Shown here in pieces: positions 1 through 7,004 of a DNA stretch of 64,000 bases; positions within the stretch are counted from its first letter, which is position 1; the number at the start of each line of letters is the position of its first letter. Both the position numbers and the translations under genes were made by a program. The notes below the pieces were generated by a model, which made no database searches, was not told the origin of the DNA, and saw only the letters and a program-made list of their open reading frames with translations. The stretch lies in NCBI GenBank assembly GCA_963204975.1, contig CAUJJC010000368.1:1-64000 (forward strand), read 5' to 3'. This DNA comes from Verrucomicrobiota bacterium. Lineage in GTDB: Bacteria; Verrucomicrobiota; Verrucomicrobiia; Verrucomicrobiales; Verrucomicrobiaceae.

Positions 1-331
1 CATCATCGAGCTTGCCGTTGATGATGAACATGTCGCGATGAGCCTTCGCGGGTGCCATCTCGCGCCCGTCGATGCACGTCACCGTGCCGTCAGCCGCGCG
101 AATGAGAATGAAGCAACCACCGCCGATGCCGGAGTTGTGCCCATCGACGACGCCAAGAGTCAGCGCTGTGGCGATCGCAGCATCCACCGCATTGCCGCCC
201 TTCTTGAGAGCATTCACGCCGGCATCAGTGGCCAGCGGATGAACGGAAGCGACGGCTCCATTTTTAAAACCTGCGTCAGCGGCGGCGCACGCCACGCTGA
301 AGCCCACGAGAAGAAAAAGGGAACGGATCAT
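1..331 (-). CDS. ggt: Gamma-glutamyltransferase (N-terminal part, runs off the left edge)
   Basis: The reading frame starts at the ATG complementary to 329-331 and stays open to base 1, giving about 110 residues. It begins with a hydrophobic signal peptide ending near 'CAAADA'. It continues with the gamma-glutamyltranspeptidase signature: 'ATDAGVNALKKGGNAVDAA', then 'GVVDGHNSGIGGGCF'. GGT is a periplasmic or secreted Ntn-hydrolase that cleaves gamma-glutamyl bonds of glutathione. The autocatalytic threonine lies in the missing C-terminal half. A small membrane-protein gene on the same strand lies 42 bases upstream. Confidence 0.9.
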   Translation of the reverse strand, partial: MIRSLFLLVGFSVACAAADAGFKNGAVASVHPLATDAGVNALKKGGNAVDAAIATALTLGVVDGHNSGIGGGCFILIRAADGTVTCIDGREMAPAKAHRDMFIINGKLDD

Positions 332-373
332 GCAACCGGACCCGCCTTGTGCCACAGGCTGCAACAAGTGCAA

Positions 374-628
374 TCAGGAACCCGGCTGACGGAAGTTCAG
401 CACGGCGCGCCGAAACGTGAAGGCCACCGCACCAATGCCAATCACCAGCAAGGCCACGCGACTGCTGCGCGCCGGAATCGGCTGGCTGTCCATCGGCAGC
501 GAGGCCACCAGGGCGGAGCCTTCCTCACTGGCTGGTGGCGAACTCGACACATCCGATGAGGCGGTGGTCGCTACAATGACGGCCGCGAATAAAACGGTCC
601 CAAGGTAAGAGAAGGTGCGCCAAGTCAT
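374..628 (-). CDS. Small hypothetical protein with N-terminal signal and C-terminal membrane helix
   Basis: An 84-residue protein. It has a hydrophobic N-terminal segment (about residues 5-24), a Ser/Pro/Glu-rich middle and a second hydrophobic segment (about 57-73, 'VALLVIGIGAVAF'), followed by Arg residues and a short tail. This plan, exported linker plus C-terminal helix plus basic stop-transfer, suggests a small membrane-anchored protein. No family is recognised. It could form a transcription unit with the downstream ggt on the same strand. The opposite strand also has open frames here, but they lack any protein-like pattern. Confidence 0.5.
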   Translation of the reverse strand: MTWRTFSYLGTVLFAAVIVATTASSDVSSSPPASEEGSALVASLPMDSQPIPARSSRVALLVIGIGAVAFTFRRAVLNFRQPGS

Positions 629-808
629 TGCTTTGTAATGTCTATCAGCCGAAACGAATTATGACCTCGTTGTAACAAATCGCGTCTCTTTAGTGGAGAT
701 AAATTTAGAAGTGTTTGAAACTATTTTCTCTAGGTGCCGGAATCGGAGGGAAATCTTTAAAAAATGTGCGCGCTTGATTCGCGTCGTTGGCTCCCCATCG
801 GTGCACAC

Positions 809-1684
809 ATGAAAAGCATGACAGGATTTGGGCGGGGCGATGCAGCAGGCGAAGGCGTGACCTGGGCTGTGGAAGTCAGTTCCGTGAACCGCAAGCAGCT
901 TGAAATCGTGGCCAGCCTGCCCCGCGAGCTAGCTGAACTGGAGCCCATGATCCGCACCGAGGTCTCCGCCTGCTGCTCTCGCGGGCGTGTGGCCGTCCAG
1001 GTGCGCTGCGATTTGGGCACCGAAGGGGCCGCCACCGTGAAGCTCAATGAACCCCTCGCCCGCCACTACCTAGCCGAAGCCACGCGCCTCGCCACCGTGA
1101 TCGGCGTGCCCTCCCAGCTCACGCTCGCCGATGCCATGCGCTGGCCAGGGGTGCTCGAGCAGGAGCGTGCTGCCCCGGATGCCGACAAAGCGGAACCCCT
1201 GGTCCAGTCGGCTCTGCGCTCGGCCCTCGCTCAGTTCATCGCCATGCGCACCAGTGAGGGAGCCAACCTCCAGGCCGACATTGAGGCCCGTCTGAGCGCC
1301 ATCACCAGCCTGCTCAAAGACATCGAAGCCCGCTCCAGCGAAGTGACCGCGCTCTATCGCAAGGCCCTGATGCAACGCCTTGGCGATGCCGGGCTGACCA
1401 TCGACCTCAACGACGAGCGCCTCATCAAGGAGATCGCCTTGTTCGCTGACCGTTGCGACATCAGCGAGGAACTCGCCCGCGCCCGCAGCCACCTCGCCCA
1501 GTTCGCCAAATACATCGCCGCCAAAGAAGCCATGGGCCGCAACATGGACTTCCTCGCTCAGGAGTTGTTCCGCGAGTTCAACACCATGGGCTCCAAAGCC
1601 AACAACGCCGAACTCGCCCACCTCGTCGTCGCCGCCAAAAGCGAGATCGAAAAGATCCGCGAGCAGGTGCAGAACGTGGAGTAG
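809..1684 (+). CDS. yicC: YicC/YloC family endoribonuclease
   Basis: The protein opens with 'MKSMTGFGRG', the hallmark N-terminus of the YicC/YloC family. That decides the start at 809 over an in-frame upstream ATG at 764. The 291-residue length fits the family, and the C-terminal 'MGRNMDFLAQELFREFNTMGSK' followed by 'EIEKIREQVQNVE' is the conserved DUF1732-type end. Members are cytoplasmic endoribonucleases; E. coli YicC is linked to small-RNA turnover. It is convergent with the PDH E2 gene, 11 bases away. Confidence 0.93.
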   Translation: MKSMTGFGRGDAAGEGVTWAVEVSSVNRKQLEIVASLPRELAELEPMIRTEVSACCSRGRVAVQVRCDLGTEGAATVKLNEPLARHYLAEATRLATVIGVPSQLTLADAMRWPGVLEQERAAPDADKAEPLVQSALRSALAQFIAMRTSEGANLQADIEARLSAITSLLKDIEARSSEVTALYRKALMQRLGDAGLTIDLNDERLIKEIALFADRCDISEELARARSHLAQFAKYIAAKEAMGRNMDFLAQELFREFNTMGSKANNAELAHLVVAAKSEIEKIREQVQNVE

Positions 1685-1695
1685 CCAACCTGCGA

Positions 1696-3000
1696 TCAGA
1701 CCAGCATCAAAGCCGGGTTCTCCACCAGCTTGCGCATCTCGGCGAGGAAGCCGGCGGCGACGGCACCATCGACGACGCGGTGGTCGCCGCTGAGGCCGAT
1801 CCACATGCGCTGGCCGGCAACGATTGCGCCTTTGTCATCGACGACGGGCACGTTGCGAATGCTGCCCACGCTGATGATGGCGGCCTGGGGGGGATTGATG
1901 ATGGCGCTGAAGCTATCGATGCCGAAAGCACCGAGGTTGCTGACGGTGATGGTGCCGCCCGCGAAGTCATCGGGGGACAACTTCTTGTTCTTGGCGCGGG
2001 TGGCCATGTCTTTCACCGCGTCGCTGATCTGGAGCAGCGTTTTGGTGTCGGCCTCCTTGATAACGGGGGTGACGAGGCCGTCCTCGACGGCGATGGCGAC
2101 GCTGAGGCCGACGTGCTTGAACTTCACAATCGCATCGCCGTCCCATGAGGCATTGATCGCTGGCGTGGCCTGGGCGGCGCGGACGACGGCTTTGAGGATG
2201 AAATCGTTGACCGTGTATTTCTTGCCGCCGGTCTTCTCGTTCGTGGCGTTCAGATGCGCGCGGAACTTCATCAGCGGCGCGGCATCGACTTCCATGTTGA
2301 GGTAGAAGTGCGGGATCTGCGTCTTGCTGGCCAGGAGGCGGTCGGCAATGATCGTCCGCATACCTGAGACGGCCACGCGTTCATCATCGGGGCCGCAGAC
2401 GGGACGGATGGAGGGAGCCGCCTTGGCAGGGGCTGCGGCACCACCGGAGGCGGGGGCATTCTCCACATCAAAACGGACGATGCGTCCGCCAGGACCGGTG
2501 CCGACCAGGGCGGCGAGGTTGACCCCGCGCTCAGCGGCGATTTTGCGGGCGAGGGGAGAGGCTTTGACGCGGGCTCCGTTGCTGGCCGCTGCGACGTTCC
2601 GGCGATGCTGCGGGGCCGAGGGAGGGAGCTTCAAGCCAACGGCCACGGGTCCGCTGGTGCGGGTAGCTCCACCTGCGGGTTCGGCAGCGGCTTTGGCGGG
2701 CGCGCTGGCCTTGGCCTGGGCGGCGGCGATGAGTTCGTCGATGTTGGCGGGGGCTGCTTCATCCTCTTCCAGCACGACAGCGAGAGGGCTGCTGAGGGCG
2801 ACTTTTTGTCCGGCCTTGATCAGGAGCTTGAGCACCGTGCCTTCATAGGGACTGGCGTATTCCATCGTTGCCTTGTCCGTCTCGATATCTGCCACGACTT
2901 GCCCAGTTTTGAGCGCGTCTCCTTCCTTGATCAGCCACTTCGCAAGGGTGCCCTCGGTCATGGTGTCACTCAGTTTGGGCATCTCGATGAACTTGGGCAT
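1696..3000 (-). CDS. pdhC: Dihydrolipoamide acetyltransferase (pyruvate dehydrogenase E2)
   Basis: A 434-residue E2 subunit that transfers acetyl groups from lipoamide to CoA in the pyruvate dehydrogenase complex. Domains run in order. The lipoyl domain is residues 1-76, with the lipoylated Lys at about 43 in 'ETDKATMEY'. An Ala/Pro-rich hinge follows, then the E3/E1-binding domain (about 144-182, ending 'GTGPGGRI'), a second hinge and the catalytic domain, with active-site His407 and Asp411 in 'GDHRVVDG'. The start at 3000 is chosen because 'MPKFIEMPKLSDTM' is the normal lipoyl N-terminus; the frame extends 41 codons further without homology-like sequence. E1 and E3 genes are not adjacent, which is unusual for pdh operons. 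Confidence 0.95.
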   Translation of the reverse strand: MPKFIEMPKLSDTMTEGTLAKWLIKEGDALKTGQVVADIETDKATMEYASPYEGTVLKLLIKAGQKVALSSPLAVVLEEDEAAPANIDELIAAAQAKASAPAKAAAEPAGGATRTSGPVAVGLKLPPSAPQHRRNVAAASNGARVKASPLARKIAAERGVNLAALVGTGPGGRIVRFDVENAPASGGAAAPAKAAPSIRPVCGPDDERVAVSGMRTIIADRLLASKTQIPHFYLNMEVDAAPLMKFRAHLNATNEKTGGKKYTVNDFILKAVVRAAQATPAINASWDGDAIVKFKHVGLSVAIAVEDGLVTPVIKEADTKTLLQISDAVKDMATRAKNKKLSPDDFAGGTITVSNLGAFGIDSFSAIINPPQAAIISVGSIRNVPVVDDKGAIVAGQRMWIGLSGDHRVVDGAVAAGFLAEMRKLVENPALMLV

Positions 3001-3152
3001 GGCGGAAAGATGAGAGAGGGTTTTTTGAGGGGAATCGGAGCGCGAGTCTAGCCGAGGTTTGCTACGACTCAAACGGCCAATGCGCGACACATCGGCGATG
3101 GCTCGGAGCATTCTCCGAGCCACTTTCGTCGATCAACGAGGGATGTCCGAGA

Positions 3153-4070
3153 TCAACCGAGCAGCGGGCGCAGCATGTCGAGGATCTTCGGCACCTCGAC
3201 GAAGGGATCGTCCTTCTTCTCGTATTCGAGGGTGAACCAGCCCTGGTAATTGGCGTCGCGCATGATCTGAAGGACGCGCTTCACGTCGCTGGGTTCGCTT
3301 TCACCCTTCTTCGCGCCCTTGCGGGAGATTTCCATCTTTAGCTGAACATTGACGGCGTAGGGCGCGATCTTGGCGAGGTCGGCATAGGGGTCCTCGGTGT
3401 GGAAGTTGCCACTGTCGAGATTGATGCCCGCCCAGGGGCTGTTCGCCGCCTTGATCATGGTGACGAGATTGTCCGGCTCGGAGACGATGCCGCCGTGATT
3501 CTCAAGGCCCAGGAACACGCCCTTCGTGGCGGCGTAGTCGAGGCAGTGCTGGTAGGTCTCGGTGCAGATTTTGACGGCGTCCTCGTCGCTCATGTCCTTG
3601 GGCTTGGCACCAGCGAAGACGCGAATGTGCGAGCAGCCCATGATCGCGGCGTTGTCGATCCACTTCTTGGTGTAGGCGATTTGTTCGTCGAGCTTGGGTC
3701 CCTTGGGCAGCACGAAGGTATTGCCCACGGCGGTGCCGCAGAGCTGAACGCCACGGAGGTAAGCACGGCGGCGAAGCTCCAGCAGGAAGGCCTCGTCGCA
3801 GTTTGGTGGGAAGAAGTAACTCGTCACCTCGGCTCCTGGGACGTTGTTGTCCCCGCACCAGTCCACGAAGTCGAGAATGCTCCAGGGCTTGCGATCGCCT
3901 TTGGGCTTCTGCTCCTTGTCGCGCGACCACTGGAAGTATTCACGGAAGCTGTAGGCTGCCACGCCCAGCATCATGCGGCTTTTGCCAGGGCGATTGATGG
4001 GTTCGATGGCGGGCAGGGTTGTGACGCTGAGCGCGCCCAGCGAGGTGGTGAGGAAGTGGCGACGGTTCAT
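3153..4070 (-). CDS. Secreted sugar phosphate isomerase/epimerase-like TIM-barrel protein
   Basis: A 305-residue protein with a Tat-like N-terminus ('MNRRHFLTTSLGALSVTTLP') that fixes the start at 4070; the longer frame would run into the divergent gene. The body is a xylose-isomerase-like AP endonuclease 2 fold. Typical stretches are 'GAEVTSYFF', 'GCSHIRVFAGA', 'FLGLENHGG', 'GINLDSGNF' and the final 'GWFTLEYEKKDDP', whose Glu, His and Asp residues would bind metal. Such exported proteins are abundant in Verrucomicrobia and Planctomycetes and act on sugars, but the substrate cannot be read from the sequence. It is divergent from the esterase at 4147, sharing a 76-bp promoter region. Confidence 0.88.
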   Translation of the reverse strand: MNRRHFLTTSLGALSVTTLPAIEPINRPGKSRMMLGVAAYSFREYFQWSRDKEQKPKGDRKPWSILDFVDWCGDNNVPGAEVTSYFFPPNCDEAFLLELRRRAYLRGVQLCGTAVGNTFVLPKGPKLDEQIAYTKKWIDNAAIMGCSHIRVFAGAKPKDMSDEDAVKICTETYQHCLDYAATKGVFLGLENHGGIVSEPDNLVTMIKAANSPWAGINLDSGNFHTEDPYADLAKIAPYAVNVQLKMEISRKGAKKGESEPSDVKRVLQIMRDANYQGWFTLEYEKKDDPFVEVPKILDMLRPLLG

Positions 4071-4146
4071 GAGTGGAGCGACGATTTGAATTGGAAAGTG
4101 TGAGAGGATGGCCAGGATGAGCCCGACTTGAACAGCCTTATTTCTC

Positions 4147-5319
4147 ATGAACTTTCGCCTATCCTTGCTGCCCGTCCTGATCGCGCTGTCCTCCTTTGGA
4201 GCCGAAGTGCCTAAACTCCCCCTTTGGCCGGCTGGCGCGCCAGGTGCCAAGGGACAGACGGACAAGGACCAGCCCTGGGTGGATGTGTGGCTTGCACCGC
4301 AGGACAAAGCCAACGGCGCAGCGTTCATCGTCGCGCCTGGTGGTGGCTACGGCGGGCTAGCGGCAGACCACGAGGGCGTGCAGGTGGCGAAGTATTTCAA
4401 CGCGCTGGGCGTCTCCGCCTTCGTGCTGCACTACCGCCTTGGCAGCGCCGGTTATCATTACCCGATCGAACTCATGGACGTGCAGCGCGCGATTCGTCTC
4501 GTGCGGTCCAAGGCGGGCGAGTATGCGCTCGACCCCGAGCGCGTGGGCATCATTGGGTTCTCCGCTGGCGGACACCTCACCTCGATGGCCGCGACCTTGT
4601 TCGATGAGAAGCCCGAGGGCATGACCAACGACGCCGTCGATCAGCTCAGCGCCCGACCCACCGTCGCGTGCCCGACTTATCCCGTGATCTCGATGAAGGA
4701 TGAGTTCGGCCACATGGGCTCTCGCAAAAACTTGCTCGGTCCCAATGCCGACAACGCTGCGCTGATGGAGAAGACCACGACCTATCTCCAGGTGACCGAC
4801 AAGACGCCGCCGATCTTCATCTTCCAGACCGATGAAGACACCGCTGTGCCCGCCGAGAACGCCGTGAATTTCTACCTCGCCTGCCGCAAGCACAAGGTCC
4901 CGGCCGAGCTGCACATCTACAAGCCGGGTCCGCACGGCGTCGGCTTGATGCAGGGCGATCCAGTGCTCGGCACATGGCCGCAGCATCTCGCCGCATGGCT
5001 GCGCAATCAGGGCTTTTTCAGCACGGCGAAACGCACAGCCGTCACTGGCAAAGTGACGATCAATGGCCAGCCGGTGAGCTGGGGAGCAATCGCGTTTGAG
5101 AACGCTGACACCAACGCCCCGCGCCCCACCGCGCGGGTGATGAAAGGGAACTTCAAGCTCGATGCCGCGAGCGGCGCGGTGGTGGGCAAGCACAAGCTGC
5201 ACGTCACCTATTCCGCTGCCGATGTGCCGGGGCTCGACACGCCGGATGGCACCGCGCAGCAAACGGTCGAGGCCGAGGTAGTCGAGGGACAGCCGCTGGT
5301 GCTGGACTTGAAACGCTAG
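4147..5319 (+). CDS. Secreted alpha/beta hydrolase (BD-FAE/acetyl-esterase type) with C-terminal transthyretin-like domain
   Basis: A 390-residue protein. A signal peptide ('FRLSLLPVLIALSSFGAEV') is followed by an esterase domain with an oxyanion-hole stretch 'APGGGYGGLA', the nucleophile elbow 'GFSAGGH' (Ser139), an acid in 'FQTDEDTAVP' and the His in 'PGPHGVG'. This resembles acetylxylan and feruloyl esterases of plant-polysaccharide breakdown. From about residue 298 a beta-rich extension ('GKVTINGQPVSWGAIAFEN') looks like the transthyretin/carboxypeptidase-regulatory-like domains common in planctomycete-type proteins. Substrate and the role of the extension are inferred. It is followed by hom, 66 bases later. 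Confidence 0.88.
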   Translation: MNFRLSLLPVLIALSSFGAEVPKLPLWPAGAPGAKGQTDKDQPWVDVWLAPQDKANGAAFIVAPGGGYGGLAADHEGVQVAKYFNALGVSAFVLHYRLGSAGYHYPIELMDVQRAIRLVRSKAGEYALDPERVGIIGFSAGGHLTSMAATLFDEKPEGMTNDAVDQLSARPTVACPTYPVISMKDEFGHMGSRKNLLGPNADNAALMEKTTTYLQVTDKTPPIFIFQTDEDTAVPAENAVNFYLACRKHKVPAELHIYKPGPHGVGLMQGDPVLGTWPQHLAAWLRNQGFFSTAKRTAVTGKVTINGQPVSWGAIAFENADTNAPRPTARVMKGNFKLDAASGAVVGKHKLHVTYSAADVPGLDTPDGTAQQTVEAEVVEGQPLVLDLKR

Positions 5320-5385
5320 GTGCTCGGCGGCTTCCGAGCTTGCACACGCGCCGTCCTGGGGTCCATTAGCGACCCTTTTTCCACC

Positions 5386-6705
5386 ATGCCCAACGGTTCC
5401 CCTCCTCGTCCCATCAAAATCGGTCTCGCCGGACTCGGCAATGTGGGCGCGGGCGTCTTCAAAAACATCCAGAAGAACGCCGCGCTCATTCAGCAGCGCA
5501 CGGGAGCCGATTTGCAGATCGTGCAGGTGGCCGTTCGTGACCTGAGCAAGCCCCGCGATGTGGAGGTGCCTGCCGAGATGCTCACCACCGACTGGCGTGA
5601 GCTGGTGAACAACCCGGACCTGCAAATCATCGTCGAACTCATCGGCGGCACCGGCCAGGCTTTTGAACTCGTCAGCGCCGCGCTGAAGGCCCGGAAGATC
5701 GTGGTGACGGGCAACAAGGCCTTGCTCGCCGAGCATGGCAAAGAACTCTTCGCCCTCGCCGAGCAATGCGGGATGCCAATTTACTTCGAGTCCGCTGTGG
5801 CCGGGGGCATCCCGATCATTCAGGCGCTCCAGGAAGGTCTCGTGGGCAATCACATCCAGTCCATCCACGGCATCATCAACGGCACCTGCAACTACATCCT
5901 CACGCGCATGAGCCAGGCTGGCCTGACGTATGAGGCCGCGCTGCAGGAGGCCCAGGAGAAGGGTTTTGCCGAAGCTGATCCCTACCTCGACGTCAGCGGC
6001 TGGGACGCCGCGCACAAGGCCATCATCCTCGCCTCGCTCTCGTATGGGTTCTGGATTCCGCAGGCTGATGTGTATGTCGAGGGCATCGACAAGGTGAGCG
6101 CCACAGACATCGAGTTCGCCCGCCGCCTGGGCTACACGATCAAGCTCCTCTCCGTCATCCGCGCCGATGCCCAGGGCCGCGTGGAGGTGCGCACGCAGCC
6201 CTCCATGGTGCCGAACTCCCATGTGCTCGCCAGCGTCAGCGGCTCGTTCAATGCCGTCGTCGTGCAAGGCGACATCGTGGGCGAAACGCTTTTCTACGGT
6301 CGCGGCGCAGGCCAGGACCCCACCTCGTCCTCCGTCATCAGCGATCTCTGCGACGCCGCCGCCATTCTCATCTACGGCTTCCGTCACACGGGCTTCGTGC
6401 CCCACGGACTCTACGGCAAATCGAAGCCCATCGACGAGACCGTCAGCCACTACTACCTGAGGCTGCTGGTCAAAGACGAGCCCGGCGTGCTGGCGCAAGT
6501 CGCCACCGTGCTCGGCCAGCGCAACATCGGCATCAGCTCGGTGATGCAGCCCGAGGACCTCGCGTCCGAGACTGGCACAATCCCGCTTTTCCTCATGATT
6601 CATGATGCCTCGCTCGGCCAGATGCGCGCTGCTGTGGAAGCGATTTCCCAGCTCGGCTGCGTGGTCGAAGCGCCGAGCTGGATGCGCGTGGAGACGCTGG
6701 GTTGA
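5386..6705 (+). CDS. hom: Homoserine dehydrogenase
   Basis: A 439-residue NAD(P)-dependent enzyme that reduces aspartate semialdehyde to homoserine in threonine and methionine synthesis. It shows an N-terminal Rossmann motif ('GLAGLGNVGAGVF'), the catalytic core ('ANKALLAEHGKELF'-like stretch, 'INGTCNYILTRM', 'GFAEADPYLDVSGWDAAHK') and a C-terminal ACT regulatory domain (from about residue 360, 'LLVKDEPGVLAQVA'). The start at 5386 is the first ATG before the Rossmann fold. The last 23 codons and the stop are perfectly repeated 3.36 kb downstream, so this 3' end is probably an integration site. Confidence 0.95.
   Translation: MPNGSPPRPIKIGLAGLGNVGAGVFKNIQKNAALIQQRTGADLQIVQVAVRDLSKPRDVEVPAEMLTTDWRELVNNPDLQIIVELIGGTGQAFELVSAALKARKIVVTGNKALLAEHGKELFALAEQCGMPIYFESAVAGGIPIIQALQEGLVGNHIQSIHGIINGTCNYILTRMSQAGLTYEAALQEAQEKGFAEADPYLDVSGWDAAHKAIILASLSYGFWIPQADVYVEGIDKVSATDIEFARRLGYTIKLLSVIRADAQGRVEVRTQPSMVPNSHVLASVSGSFNAVVVQGDIVGETLFYGRGAGQDPTSSSVISDLCDAAAILIYGFRHTGFVPHGLYGKSKPIDETVSHYYLRLLVKDEPGVLAQVATVLGQRNIGISSVMQPEDLASETGTIPLFLMIHDASLGQMRAAVEAISQLGCVVEAPSWMRVETLG
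6634..6705 (+). repeat. Left copy of a 72-bp direct repeat (3' end of hom)
   Basis: This segment is identical base for base to 9991-10062 and ends exactly at the A of the hom TGA stop. Sequence diverges immediately outside; on the left only two further bases match, beyond one mismatch. It contains a perfect 10-bp inverted repeat, CCAGCTCGGC at 6648-6657 and GCCGAGCTGG at 6672-6681, separated by 14 bases. A duplicated gene 3' end bounding a foreign-looking segment is what site-specific integration into a gene end leaves (attL/attR). Confidence 0.9.
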
Positions 6706-7004
6706 CCCGAGAAGCACGAGTCCGAAATAGCAACAGCATGCCCATTCCATAGGTGGGCTAATCTCCCGCCTGGAGTCAACGGGAGCCTCTTGCTCTTGTC
6801 TTTGACAAGGGCTAGCAAAGCCCCAGACGCTGGCGGGCCGTAGCGAGCCAGGCAGTTCTCCTCGTGTTGAATACTTACAGTAACTGTCTGCAATCACTTA
6901 ACGCTCGCGTGCGCGCGATAGCCGGTTGGACATCAGGCACCACAGCCAAAACCTGATCAATTCGCAAAAAAATTTCTTCCATTTTCAGCCATAACTTCAT
7001 AAAA
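6706..7004. other. Non-coding left part of the islet with a stem-loop
   Basis: No convincing gene is seen in these 299 bases. A hairpin is present at 6792-6812, GCTCTTGTC and GACAAGGGC around a TTT loop (9 pairs, one of them G-T). It has no T-run behind it, so it is not a clear terminator. The final 60 bases are AT-rich and probably hold the promoter of the downstream surface-protein gene, but no convincing -35/-10 pair can be assigned. Confidence 0.4.

Noticed and set aside
6792-6812. Hairpin after hom as a terminator
   Set aside because: Good stem, but no T-run on either side, and it lies inside the islet rather than in hom's native 3' flank.
4357-6897. Long 846-codon minus-strand open frame
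   Set aside because: It is the antisense of the esterase and hom genes; in this GC-rich DNA the third-position bias keeps antisense frames open. The translation has a His/Arg/Glu-rich shadow composition and no motifs.
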